From Tumebacillus_A lipolyticus (GTDB taxonomy: Bacteria > Bacillota > Bacilli > Tumebacillales > Tumebacillaceae): a DNA stretch of 64,000 bases. The stretch spans positions 372,001 to 436,000 of the forward strand of contig NZ_JBHUIO010000002.1 of the NCBI RefSeq assembly GCF_042682745.1, read 5' to 3'. The notes under the pieces were generated by a model. That model ran no database searches and was not told where the DNA came from. It worked only from the letters and a program-made list of their open reading frames with translations. Both the position numbers and the translations under genes were made by a program. Below, piece by piece: positions 22,399 to 30,664 of this stretch; position 1 is the first letter of the stretch, and every line of letters begins with the position of its first letter.

Positions 22399-23184
22399 CT
22401 ACCTGACGGCCTCTATCGCCTTCCTGAGATCGTCTTCTGACGGCTCCACGTATCACATCGTCGTCTGGACGTTGTCATGCCCCATCAATTCCTTGACTTC
22501 ATTGAGCGGTCGTCCAGCGTCCACCTGACGCTTCCCAAACGTGTGACGCAGCGAATGGCACGAGTGCTGTCCCTCCAACTTCTTGCCGTCAGCTGACCGT
22601 TCCAACAAGCCGCACCGCTCAAGGTAGGTGTCCAATATGTGTTCAATCCCTCGCGTCATCATTTTGCCCACACGTTCCGAAACGAACAGATACCCTCTCT
22701 CTCGGTGGAACGGCTTTTCATTTGCTTCTCTAGCCGCAATCCACGTCTTTAGCACCTTCTTCAACTCCGTATGCATCGGAACAACACGGAACTTCCCACC
22801 CTTGCCGTCCATAACGCTCACGATCTCACGCCGTAGATCAACATGCGTCAGCTTCAAATCACTGACCTCCCCGACCCGCAGCCCAGCGCGAAACATCGTG
22901 TAAAAGATCGCCCGATCTCTGGTCACTTTAAACTCGTTTCTCTCCGTCTCTAAGGCGTATGTCAGCCGATTGATTTCTTGGTCGGTCATCCACTTGGGGG
23001 CCGAAAACTGCTGGACGCGCTTCATACGTACCTTGCGGGCTGGATCGGCGGCGATGTGCCCCGCTTCCACTGCCCAAGTGAAGAACGTCTTTAACGTCGC
23101 CAGCGCCTTGTTGATCGTGGCGGGCTTTTGGTCCAGCGTGTTCATCATGTACGAGCGATAATCCTGTATCATGATCGTTGTCAC
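22399..23184 (-). pseudogene. Tyrosine recombinase (XerC/phage-integrase type), nonsense-interrupted
   Basis: An N-terminal SAM-like core-binding part (KALATLKTFFTWAVEAGHI) is followed by a catalytic domain with the Arg of AGLRVGEVSDL, HSLRHTF (His-x-x-Arg) and MGHDNVQTTM. A TGA at 22453 then falls where an Arg codon is expected; the frame continues YVEPSEDDLRKAIEAVR to a TAG at 22399. The Tyr just after the TGA is the expected nucleophile, so the truncated product would be inactive. Upstream, an in-frame TAG removes the usual N-terminus. It is probably a decayed integrase of a lost island. Confidence 0.8.
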
Positions 23185-23209
23185 GTCTTTCCGCTCGAAC
23201 GCCTAGCCC

Positions 23210-23332
23210 TCACTCGTGTATGAAAGAGAAATTCACTGCCTCGTTGATCTTACGTAGAACATGGTATTCGGGGATCAGCTCATAGAGCTCTGCATGAAAG
23301 GATGCTTTGGTTTGCTTTGATGTAAACAACAT
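23210..23332 (-). pseudogene. IS1182-family transposase N-terminal fragment
   Basis: Forty codons starting MLFTSKQTKASFHAELYEL and containing IPEYHVLRKINEAVNFSFI match the N-terminal signature of IS1182-type transposases (typically LVPxDHLLRKIxxxIDFSFI). The frame ends at TGA 23210 and the rest of the transposase is missing; the integrase pseudogene begins 25 bases on. It is a truncated insertion-sequence relic. Confidence 0.65.
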
Positions 23333-23363
23333 AAAATCGTCCCTCCCTTAGTAGAATCAATTC

Positions 23364-23401
23364 CATTATAAAAGAAACAGCATCCGTGTTAGATGCTGTT
23401 T
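23364..23401 (-). terminator. Terminator downstream of the formate dehydrogenase unit
   Basis: AAACAGCATC (23375-23384) pairs with GATGCTGTTT (23392-23401), followed on the minus strand by TTTCTTTTAT. It lies about 120 bases past the DUF1641 gene stop, so a scar separates it from the operon. Confidence 0.65.
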
Positions 23402-23518
23402 CCAAGTTTTATGCTGTGTTTTGCGGTGCTCTCTCATGCAAGGTGGAGTTTTCGTTCCGTTCATTTTCCTTTTTCTCCGATCGACCGAGAAATGCCCAGC
23501 AGATCGCAGACGTTGGCG

Positions 23519-24007
23519 CTACTCCTGCTGTTTCGCTTCCCCCATGCCGCGCAGAAATCGCATCAACATCATCAGCGAAGCGCTCACTTCTGGATCGCGC
23601 AACTGCTGCATCAACTTCAAAAGCCCGACCGACTGTTTCGGCTCCTCGTCTGCCGGCTGGACCGCATGCTCGACGCCAGCAGCGACCGACGTCAGCATCG
23701 TCTCCATCTTCACCGGGTCGAGCTTGCCGAGAAACTGCAGCGTGCTCATGCTGTTTTTGATCAGATTTTGGGCGCCCGACTTGTTCAGCTGATCGAGTCC
23801 GATCGCACCGATCGCCTGACGGTTTTTCAACGCTCCCTGTACGATTTCCAGAGCGCCTGACGCGTGCAGTTCGCCGATGATATCCAAAAAGACGATCAGC
23901 GCGTCTTTGTGCTGCGCCACCGCGCTGATCAGCTCGCTAAGCGATCGCGCATCCTGCTCCGCTTGGCTCAGCACGCGCTTTTCGATCTGTGTGGTCGCTT
24001 TAGCCAC
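23519..24007 (-). CDS. DUF1641 family protein associated with formate dehydrogenase
   Basis: A 162-residue, mostly helical cytoplasmic protein. The DUF1641 core is recognisable in LDIIGELHASGALEIVQGAL and LLKLMQQLRDPEVSASLMML. In Bacillus the homologue (YrhD) sits next to the YrhE formate dehydrogenase, as here. The true start is GTG 24007, within the 3' end of fdhA (GTGGCTAA overlap) and 6 bases after AGGAGGGGAG; the open frame extends upstream to 24151 in overlap with fdhA. The function is unknown; a role in folding or partnering of the dehydrogenase is inferred. Confidence 0.85.
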   Translation of the reverse strand: MAKATTQIEKRVLSQAEQDARSLSELISAVAQHKDALIVFLDIIGELHASGALEIVQGALKNRQAIGAIGLDQLNKSGAQNLIKNSMSTLQFLGKLDPVKMETMLTSVAAGVEHAVQPADEEPKQSVGLLKLMQQLRDPEVSASLMMLMRFLRGMGEAKQQE

Positions 24008-26969
24008 GGCGCTCCCCTCCTTCGATCGCTTCTGCGAGCGGGACATAGTCTGCCCGCTTCCACTTCTCCTCGATCTTGATGCCGATCTGCGGCTGACGGT
24101 TGCCGAAGCGATGGTTCCATCTCGGCAGCGGACGCTCCCCTTTTTGTTCAAGCACTTCCATCTTCACGCTCATCTCTTTGTAATTGGGCGTGTGCGTGAC
24201 CTTGTCATGATAGGAGGAGGTGAGCTTGTTGACCGCCCCATCCCCCGTCGTGTTCATCGTGATGTACAGCTCGTGCCCTCGCACGCGATCGGTGACCTCC
24301 ACTCGCACTTTCACGCTGCCATACGGTGAGGTCAAGCGCACCAGCGAACCTGATTGCACCCCGCGCTCTTGCGCAAGCTCAGGCGAGATCTCCACCCACT
24401 CGCTCGGCACTTTATGGGTCAGACCTTTCGACTTGTAGGTCATGTTCCCCTCATGAAAATGTTCGAGCAGTCGGCCGTTGTTCAAGTGCAGATCATACTC
24501 TGCTCCCGGCTGGAACGGCGGTGTCCACTCGACCGGATAGAGGCGCGCCAAGCCATCAGGAAAGGCGAAGCGCTCCGTGTAGAGCAGCGGTGTGTCCGTA
24601 CCGTCCGCCTGCACCGGCCAGACCTGCGAGCCCCATCCTGCCAAGCGATCGTAGGAGACCCCAGCAAAAATGGTCGCAAGCGATGCTGCTTCCGCCATGA
24701 TCTCCGCCGTGCTCTGGTAGTTCCAGTTCGCCCCGAGTCGGTTGGCGACGAGCTGGATGATCTCCCAATCTGGCTTCGAATCGCCCAGCGGGTCGAGCGC
24801 ACGGTAAAAGCGCTGGATGCGGCGCTCCGTGTTGGTGAACGTGCCCTCTTTTTCTAAGCTCGGCGCTGCTGGAAGCACCACGTCAGCAAACTGAGCGGTG
24901 CGGGTGAAGAAAATGTCCTGCACGACGAAGAAATCTAACTTTTCAAAAGCGGAATCCACATGGTTGGAGTTCGAATCGACCAACCCCATGTCTTCGCCGA
25001 ACAGGTACATCGCCTTAAGCTTGCCATCGTGGATCGTCTCGATCATCTGATGGTTGTTCAGGCCAGGCTCTGGCGGAAGTTTGACAGCCCATGCCGCTTC
25101 GTAACGCGCGCGAACCGACTCGTCTGTGATCGACTCATAGCCGGGGAACCAAGCGGGCATCGTGCCAAAATCGCAGGCGCCCTGCACGTTGTTGTGACCG
25201 CGCAGCGGATAGGCGCCAGTCCCTTCACGCCCGTAGTTGCCGGTCAGGAGCAACAGGTTGGAAATCGCAGTCGAGGTGTCGGTGCCCCCCAGATGCTGGG
25301 TGACGCCCATCGCCCAACAGACCACGACCGACTTGGCCTGATGGATCATCGTGGCGATCTCGATCAGCTGCTCGCGGGACAGACCTGTTTTCTCGCTCGC
25401 GTACTCCAAGCTGTAGGGCGTAAGCGATGCGCGATACTCTTCCAATCCGACCACTCGGTTTTGCAGAAAGCTCCGATCTTCCCACCCTTGTTCGAGGATG
25501 TAGTTGCTCACAGCGGACAGCCAGACCAGATCGGTGCCTGGGTTGGGGCGAAGGAACAGGTCGGCGCGCTCCGCCAGCTCATGTTTGCGCAGATCGAGGA
25601 CGAGCAGTTTCTGACCGCGCAGTTTTTGCGCTCGCTTGATGCGGGTCGCCAGAACGGGATGCGACTCGGCCGGGTTGGCGCCGACGATCATCACGAGGTC
25701 GGCTGCGGCGATGTCATGAATCGTGCCCGCATCGCCACCGATGCCGACCGTTCGCATCAGCCCTGCTGTCGCCGGCGATTGGCAGTAGCGCGAGCAGTTG
25801 TCCACATTGTTCGAGCCCATCACCGCGCGAGCAAATTTTTGAAAGATGAAATTCTCTTCGTTTGAGCATTTTGAGGAGGCGATGTAGCCGATCGAGTCGG
25901 GGCCATGCTGTTGCTTGATCGCTCCCAATTTGTCGGCGATCAGATCGAGCGCTTCCTCCCAGGTCGCTTCGACAAACTTGTCTCCCTGTCTGATCAGCGG
26001 TGTGGTCAGCCGCTCTTCGCTGTTGACAAAGTCCCAGCCGAACTTGCCTTTGACACAGGTGGAGATCCCGTTGACCGGAGCTTCTGTCTGCGGCTCGATC
26101 TTCAAGATCTGCCTGTCCTTCGTCCACACTTCGAACGCACAGCCGACCCCGCAGTAGGTGCAGACCGTCTTCGTGCGCTTGATGCGCGAGCTGCGCATCG
26201 CCGACTCGATCTCCGAGATCGCAAAGATCTCCTGATAGCTCGGCTCCACCGCCTTGGTCAGATCGATCATCGGCAAGAGCAGATCTTCGGAGATGCTCGT
26301 CAGATAACCCGCTTCGCTGAGCATCGTTTTTTCCATCAGCGCGTTGCACGGGCAGACGGTCACACAATGCCCGCAGGATACGCAGGAGCTCTCGTCGATC
26401 GCCACGCCGCCGTCCCAGAGCACGCGAGGGCGCTCCATGCTCCAATCGATCGTCAGCGTCTCATTGACCTGCAAATCTTGGCACGCTTCGACGCATCGAC
26501 CGCAGAGGATGCACTGGTCTGGCTCATAGCGGTAAAATGGATGAGAGTGATCTGGCGCATACGGTTTTGGCGTAAACTCATATTCGTTGTGTTCGACCTG
26601 CAGAAACGCAGCCGTGTTGTGCACGGTGCAGTTGCCGTTGTTGTTGTCACAGACGGTGCAGTACAGCTCATGATTTTTCAAAATGCGCTGCATCGCTTCA
26701 TGCTGTGCTGCTTTCGCTCGCTCGGAGACAGAATGAACCTGCATTCCGGGTGCGACAGGCGTCGAACAGGCGCGCTTTAACTCGCCATCGATCTCCACCA
26801 TGCAGGTGTCACAGCTTTGAATCGGCCCAAGATCGTTGTGATAACAGATGTGCGGCATGTAGTAATCATGCGCTTTTGCCGCCTGCAGGACGGTCTGATC
26901 GGCCCGACACGTAAATTCTTGATCATTGATTCGAATCGAAAAATTCTGATCGCTCAACAGTAGCACCAC
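24000..26969 (-). CDS. Formate dehydrogenase catalytic subunit (molybdo/tungsto-bis-MGD, Cys form)
   Basis: A 989-residue FdhA/YrhE-type enzyme oxidising formate to CO2. The order is a 2Fe-2S ferredoxin domain (Cys 42, 53, 56, 68), a His/Cys linker (LYCTVCDNNNGNC), two 4Fe-4S clusters (CILCGRCVEAC; CVSCGHCVTVC), then the MopB domain with CTYCGVGCAFEV and the molybdopterin dinucleotide C-terminal domain (LHLNNGRLLEHFHEGNMTYK). The metal ligand is Cys (SRYCQSPATAG), not selenocysteine. GTG 26969 is the longest start; a downstream TTG is better spaced from AGGTGG. fdhD is divergent. Confidence 0.93.
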   Translation of the reverse strand: MVLLLSDQNFSIRINDQEFTCRADQTVLQAAKAHDYYMPHICYHNDLGPIQSCDTCMVEIDGELKRACSTPVAPGMQVHSVSERAKAAQHEAMQRILKNHELYCTVCDNNNGNCTVHNTAAFLQVEHNEYEFTPKPYAPDHSHPFYRYEPDQCILCGRCVEACQDLQVNETLTIDWSMERPRVLWDGGVAIDESSCVSCGHCVTVCPCNALMEKTMLSEAGYLTSISEDLLLPMIDLTKAVEPSYQEIFAISEIESAMRSSRIKRTKTVCTYCGVGCAFEVWTKDRQILKIEPQTEAPVNGISTCVKGKFGWDFVNSEERLTTPLIRQGDKFVEATWEEALDLIADKLGAIKQQHGPDSIGYIASSKCSNEENFIFQKFARAVMGSNNVDNCSRYCQSPATAGLMRTVGIGGDAGTIHDIAAADLVMIVGANPAESHPVLATRIKRAQKLRGQKLLVLDLRKHELAERADLFLRPNPGTDLVWLSAVSNYILEQGWEDRSFLQNRVVGLEEYRASLTPYSLEYASEKTGLSREQLIEIATMIHQAKSVVVCWAMGVTQHLGGTDTSTAISNLLLLTGNYGREGTGAYPLRGHNNVQGACDFGTMPAWFPGYESITDESVRARYEAAWAVKLPPEPGLNNHQMIETIHDGKLKAMYLFGEDMGLVDSNSNHVDSAFEKLDFFVVQDIFFTRTAQFADVVLPAAPSLEKEGTFTNTERRIQRFYRALDPLGDSKPDWEIIQLVANRLGANWNYQSTAEIMAEAASLATIFAGVSYDRLAGWGSQVWPVQADGTDTPLLYTERFAFPDGLARLYPVEWTPPFQPGAEYDLHLNNGRLLEHFHEGNMTYKSKGLTHKVPSEWVEISPELAQERGVQSGSLVRLTSPYGSVKVRVEVTDRVRGHELYITMNTTGDGAVNKLTSSYHDKVTHTPNYKEMSVKMEVLEQKGERPLPRWNHRFGNRQPQIGIKIEEKWKRADYVPLAEAIEGGERRG

Positions 26970-27009
26970 CTAACCGTACATTTTTCAACAATTTCAGTAT
27001 TGCCAGCTG

Positions 27010-27037
27010 TTGCTGGTGGATATGCCACAGATATAAT
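27010..27037 (+). promoter_or_regulatory. Putative fdhD promoter
   Basis: TTGCTG (27010-27015) and TATAAT (27032-27037) are 16 bases apart, 24 bases before the fdhD ATG. Confidence 0.55.
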
Positions 27038-27060
27038 GGAACGCAAGAGGAGTGACGCAG

Positions 27061-27852
27061 ATGCAACGAATTGTAAAGTCCAGGTTGATCACCACCTACC
27101 ATGAGGGAGTTGTGAATCAACGCGAAGATCTGGTCGTGACCGAGTATCCGCTGACGATCTTTGTAAACGATGAGGAATTTGCCACGCTGGTGTGCACGCC
27201 TGAGCATTTGGAAGAGCTCACCGTCGGTTTTCTCGCGTCGGAAGGCGTGATCGAACAGTGCGCAGATCTGAAACAGGTGCTGATCGACGAGGAGCGCGGG
27301 TTGGCCTATGTAGAGACCCACCGGGTGAATGCGCTTTCAAAAAACTTGCATGCCAAGCGCTACCTCACCTCTTGCTGTGGTAACAGCCGTCAGAGCTTCT
27401 ATTTCTACAACGATGCTCGAACTGTAAAAAAGCAACTCGCGCAAACAGTATCGCTGCGCTACACCGACTGCTTCGCCCTGATGCGGAGCATGCAGGAGGA
27501 AGCGGAGACCTTTCGGGAGACGGGGGGCGTTCACAATGCGGCCCTCTGTGATCAAAACGGGATCTTGATCGCTCGCCTCGATATCGGTCGCCACAATGCG
27601 CTCGATAAGATATACGGTCACTGCTTACAAAACGGAATTCCGCTCGATGACAAGGTGATCGTCTTCAGCGGTCGGGTCTCCTCCGAGGTGCTGATCAAGA
27701 CAGCGAAGATCGGTTGCCAAATCGTCCTTTCCAAGTCGGCCCCCACAGAGCTCGCTCTCGATCTGGCCGATCAGTTGGGAATCACGGTAGTCGGATTCAT
27801 TCGTAACCGCTCGCTCAATGTATACACGCATTCGGAACGCATCCGCGCTTAG
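27061..27852 (+). CDS. fdhD: Formate dehydrogenase accessory sulfurtransferase FdhD
   Basis: FdhD transfers sulfur to the Mo cofactor needed for FdhA activity. The 263-residue protein shows VTEYPLTIFVNDEEF, HLEELTVGFLASEGVI, the active-site cysteines in LTSCCGNSR near 110, TGGVHNAALCD, DIGRHNALDKI and FSGRVSSEVLIK, all diagnostic. ATG 27061 lies eight bases after AGAGGAG; a GTG nine bases upstream falls inside the ribosome site. It is divergent from fdhA, as often seen. Confidence 0.96.
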   Translation: MQRIVKSRLITTYHEGVVNQREDLVVTEYPLTIFVNDEEFATLVCTPEHLEELTVGFLASEGVIEQCADLKQVLIDEERGLAYVETHRVNALSKNLHAKRYLTSCCGNSRQSFYFYNDARTVKKQLAQTVSLRYTDCFALMRSMQEEAETFRETGGVHNAALCDQNGILIARLDIGRHNALDKIYGHCLQNGIPLDDKVIVFSGRVSSEVLIKTAKIGCQIVLSKSAPTELALDLADQLGITVVGFIRNRSLNVYTHSERIRA

Positions 27853-28019
27853 ATTGCTTATTCAATACGAGCCTTAAAAATCCTGCGCTCGTACCGCTTT
27901 TGCACAGTTCCGACTGCCACTTGTGATCTGGCGCTCGACGAGTGCAAAAGCGGGCCCGGCGCGCAAGCTTCTGAATGCACGCTGATTCGCATTCAAGGAA
28001 GAAAGATCGCCGGAAAAAG

Positions 28020-28070
28020 CAAACAGCTCGCTCGCCTGCACACATTGCCAGGCGAACGAGCTGTTTTTTG
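28020..28070. terminator. Bidirectional terminator between fdhD and usp
   Basis: AAACAGCTCG-CTC-GCCTG pairs with CAGGC-GAA-CGAGCTGTTTT around a short loop, with A-run and T-run on opposite sides. It serves the convergent fdhD and universal-stress genes. Confidence 0.8.
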
Positions 28071-28078
28071 CACCGAAA

Positions 28079-28522
28079 CTATCGGACGATGAGCACCGGA
28101 ATTTTTGCGTAGTGGAGAATCTTCGCCGAGACGCTGCCGAGCAAGACCGACTCGACCACACCGTGCCCTTCTGCACCGAGGACGATCAGATCATATTCTC
28201 CCGCATCCGCTTCCTTCAGGATGACATCGGACGGTACACCCTGTTTGGCCAAGCCGGTCACGCGCTCTTGGCTGGTGAACTGTTCGACCGCACGCTTTGC
28301 CGGATGCTCAGATGGCAGCTCTTCGGCAGCCCCCTGCAGGTCGTAGTCGAACTTATAGCCGACCGGCGCATACGCCGCAAACGTGGATGCTTTCAGCACC
28401 TGTTGGACATACAGAAAGGTAATTTGTGCATCTGGCAGTGAGTCGTGCGTATCTTTTGCCCAAGCGAGCGCTTTTTCAGACGCTTGCGAGCCATCGAGAG
28501 CTACAAGAATTTTTTTGAACAT
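28079..28522 (-). CDS. Universal stress protein (UspA family)
   Basis: 147 residues with the UspA fold: MFKKILVALDGSQASEKAL at the start and the ATP-binding signature GAEGHGVVESVLLGSVSAKI near residues 118-137 (G-x2-G-x8-9-GS). This is the ATP-binding subclass. It follows AAGGAGG. It stands alone between a terminator and a long intergenic stretch. The family is linked to stress survival; no specific role is implied. Confidence 0.9.
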   Translation of the reverse strand: MFKKILVALDGSQASEKALAWAKDTHDSLPDAQITFLYVQQVLKASTFAAYAPVGYKFDYDLQGAAEELPSEHPAKRAVEQFTSQERVTGLAKQGVPSDVILKEADAGEYDLIVLGAEGHGVVESVLLGSVSAKILHYAKIPVLIVR

Positions 28523-28917
28523 GGGCGGTTCCTCCTTATGTTCTGTATCATTTGTACTAGTTTCAGTTTATATGTAAGCAGCATCGTTGTAAGTCGGGAG
28601 GTTCCCTGATTTTTGCTGCCGGAACTCCCTGAACTATATTTCAATTCTGCAAGTTAACCGTTCCATCCTTCTTTTGCAAAAAAAAGGCCGCCTGTCCAGC
28701 TGGACGGCGGCAACACAATTGGAAGATATCGGGTTAGGCTTCTTCCTCTTAACTATAGATCAAGTCGAAGATGATGACTATCGGGGAATTCCCTGATCAT
28801 TCGCTCAGGGGGATCAGGGAAATGCGAAATGATAGTATTTTTCAGGCTACTTCGGTGCGATGCGCTGCATTCGTTTCGATCAGCTTTTGGTCGCTCTATC
28901 ACCTTTACAAATACTGG
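28523..28917. other. 395-base intergenic stretch with terminator and repeated TCCCTGA sites
   Basis: There is no gene. A strong minus-strand hairpin lies at 28678-28711. The heptamer TCCCTGA recurs near 28603, 28627 and 28790, and at 28789-28821 TTCCCTGATC and GATCAGGGAA form a perfect ten-base inverted repeat with a 13-base spacer, possibly an operator. Confidence 0.5.
28678..28711 (-). terminator. Minus-strand terminator in the usp-GNAT gap
   Basis: GCCGCC-GTCC and GGAC-GCGGC form an interrupted stem followed by a run of eight T on the minus strand. It is about 205 bases past the stop of the acetyltransferase gene, the nearest upstream coding unit. Confidence 0.75.
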
Positions 28918-29427
28918 TCAGAAATCGATCGAAAACAGCCGACTTTCCTTGTGCTCAGGAGATAGTCTGATCATCCGTTCAAATCGCATCCCCAGCCGTT
29001 CCAGCAGTTTCGCTGAGTTATGATTGTCTGGAGCTGTGATCGCCACGATTCGCTTCAGTCTCAAGCTATGAGTTCCGTACTCGATCACAGCGGAAGCAGA
29101 TTCGAACGCATATCCTTTTCCCCAGTACCTCGGCAAGAAGGCAAAACCGATGTCCACATCTTCCAGAGTATCCCTTTTAATCAGGCCGCAGATCCCGATC
29201 GGTACCGCGTCCGCTTTCCGCGCTGTCAAATTCAGGCCAAAGCCTTCTCGTTCATACATCTGAATCGGTCCTTTGACAATGTAGTTGCGCGCATCTTCAA
29301 GCGTGCGCACCCCGAAATCGCCGATGAACTTCAGCCAGGACGGGTCGTTCAAAAGCTCAAGGATAAACTCCGCATCACCTGTTGTCAAATACCGAACGAT
29401 CAACCGCTCTGTTTCAAGCACGATCAA
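28918..29427 (-). CDS. GNAT-family N-acetyltransferase (RimJ-like)
   Basis: About 170 residues of the Acetyltransf_3 subgroup: LETERLIVRYLTTGDAEFI at the N-terminus, GICGLIKRDTLEDVDIGFAF, the acetyl-CoA motif RYWGKGYAFESASAVI near 105-120, and NHNSAKLLERLGMRFE. The substrate is unknown; RimJ/L relatives act on ribosomal proteins, others on small amines. TTG 29427 is eight bases after AAGGTGG; the GTG at 29439 lies within the ribosome site. Confidence 0.85.
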   Translation of the reverse strand: MIVLETERLIVRYLTTGDAEFILELLNDPSWLKFIGDFGVRTLEDARNYIVKGPIQMYEREGFGLNLTARKADAVPIGICGLIKRDTLEDVDIGFAFLPRYWGKGYAFESASAVIEYGTHSLRLKRIVAITAPDNHNSAKLLERLGMRFERMIRLSPEHKESRLFSIDF

Positions 29428-29552
29428 ACAAATCCCCACCTTTTGAACGCAAAGTTTCTTTCGGGTTCTGAAATTATTTTACAGGAACCGAATCGATATG
29501 ACCTTAGTTTTTTGCACGAGCTGCGAGTTCCTCTTCACAAAAAACAAGTTGC

Positions 29553-29588
29553 CAAAAAGACCTGCCGATCGCGATCAGCAGGTCTTTT
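29553..29588. terminator. Hairpin terminator overlapping the end of the second GNAT gene
   Basis: AAAAGACCTGC pairs with GCAGGTCTTTT around 12 bases. The stem contains the stop of the 29575-30057 gene, and the A-run on the plus strand gives T on the minus strand. Confidence 0.75.
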
Positions 29589-30057
29589 CCAGTTCGATCT
29601 CATCCTGTATCGGAATCCCATCAAACCCGATCAGCGGGATTTGCGGTTTGATCTTGCGCGCTTTCGCAACCGCATGGCGGTGTATGTGGACAAGCTGGTA
29701 ACCGCGCTTCTGATAGAAGCGCAGCGCGTTCAGATTGTCGTTGGTGGTGATCAGCCAGATGCGGCCGATGTTGCGCTTCTCCGCCTCCCCTTCCACCGCC
29801 TCGATCAGTGCTGATCCGATGCCCTTGCCCTCTTGTAAGGAGTCGAGCGAGACGATCTCGCAGGTCTCATCGCTCAGCGCATAGGTGATCAAACCGATCG
29901 GGTGACCGTTCTGGAAGGCAGCAAACCCAGGCAATCTGTCGCAATGATGTATTCCTTTCGAGTAGACCATCTGCGGGCTGCCCCAATGCTCGATCAAAAA
30001 ATCGCGAAGCCACGCCCGATCGGACGGTTCAAGAGCACGAATGAGGGTGTCTGACAT
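29575..30057 (-). CDS. GNAT-family N-acetyltransferase
   Basis: 160 residues. The GNAT core is visible as IGLITYALSDETCEIVSLDS, then QEGKGIGSALIEAVEGEA (acetyl-CoA pyrophosphate loop) and LITTNDNLNALRFYQKRGY. It resembles unspecific bacterial acetyltransferases, and no substrate is inferable. ATG 30057 is chosen over an upstream TTG at 30087 because the family start MSDTLIRALEPSDRAWL begins there; the ribosome site is weak. It is monocistronic. Confidence 0.85.
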   Translation of the reverse strand: MSDTLIRALEPSDRAWLRDFLIEHWGSPQMVYSKGIHHCDRLPGFAAFQNGHPIGLITYALSDETCEIVSLDSLQEGKGIGSALIEAVEGEAEKRNIGRIWLITTNDNLNALRFYQKRGYQLVHIHRHAVAKARKIKPQIPLIGFDGIPIQDEIELEKTC

Positions 30058-30154
30058 GGGAATCACTCTTTTCTCAATGTTTGGCAACTAGGATACCATG
30101 TCCGCGCGCTTTTTGAGAAGTGGGTACCACGTCCGACAGGCTTTCACAGTGAAC

Positions 30155-30475
30155 TTATGGGTAATATTCCTCAAGCTCCCCCTTCCAAGCGAGCATCCCA
30201 TCGCTCATGTTCAACAGGTTGGTGAAGCCTTTTGCTTGGAGAAAATTGCAAGCGGAACGACTGCGACGACCGCTTCGACAGACGACGACCGTCTCCAGCT
30301 CCGGGTCAAGCTCTTCATATCGCTCCTCCACCTCTGGCAGGCGGATATGCATGGCACCTGGAATCATGCCCCGCGTCACTTCCGACTCTTCGCGAACGTC
30401 GAGGATCTGCAACACATCCCCGCGGTCGAGCCGCGCGAGCACCTCTTCTGCCGTGATGTTCCTCGGTTTTGCCAA
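30155..30475 (-). CDS. Single-domain rhodanese-like protein
   Basis: A 106-residue cytoplasmic sulfurtransferase fold: ILDVREESEVTRGMIPGAMH, then the active-site loop VVCRSGRRSRSAC with the catalytic Cys near residue 66 and the six-residue loop CRSGRR typical of sulfur-transferring rhodaneses, and GMLAWKG at the end. It could carry persulfide sulfur; a partner is not indicated by context. A GGAGGGGG site precedes the ATG. Confidence 0.9.
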   Translation of the reverse strand: MAKPRNITAEEVLARLDRGDVLQILDVREESEVTRGMIPGAMHIRLPEVEERYEELDPELETVVVCRSGRRSRSACNFLQAKGFTNLLNMSDGMLAWKGELEEYYP

Positions 30476-30600
30476 CGGATGTCCCCCTCCTTATCTGCGC
30501 CTCTTCAAACCTATATTCTGCGCGACCATGACCTCGTTTGTCCAACAGTTTTTCACCTTCGCCTTCGAAGCGTGCCACCCCTGCTCCGTGGAGAACGTCA

Positions 30601-30646
30601 CAGAAAAAGGCAAAGGTGAAGATCGTCGAGACCCTTCACCTTTGCC
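30601..30646 (-). terminator. Terminator of the three-module NRPS gene
   Basis: GGCAAAGGTGAAG (30609-30621) and CTTCACCTTTGCC (30634-30646) form a perfect 13-pair stem with a TTTTT tail on the minus strand, 19 bases past the stop. Confidence 0.85.
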
Positions 30647-30664
30647 AAAAACGTAGCTTGCTGG

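Noticed and set aside
28771..29023. Two overlapping 64-codon plus-strand frames in the usp-GNAT gap
   Set aside because: They overlap the 3' end of the acetyltransferase and an inverted repeat, and contain no domain.
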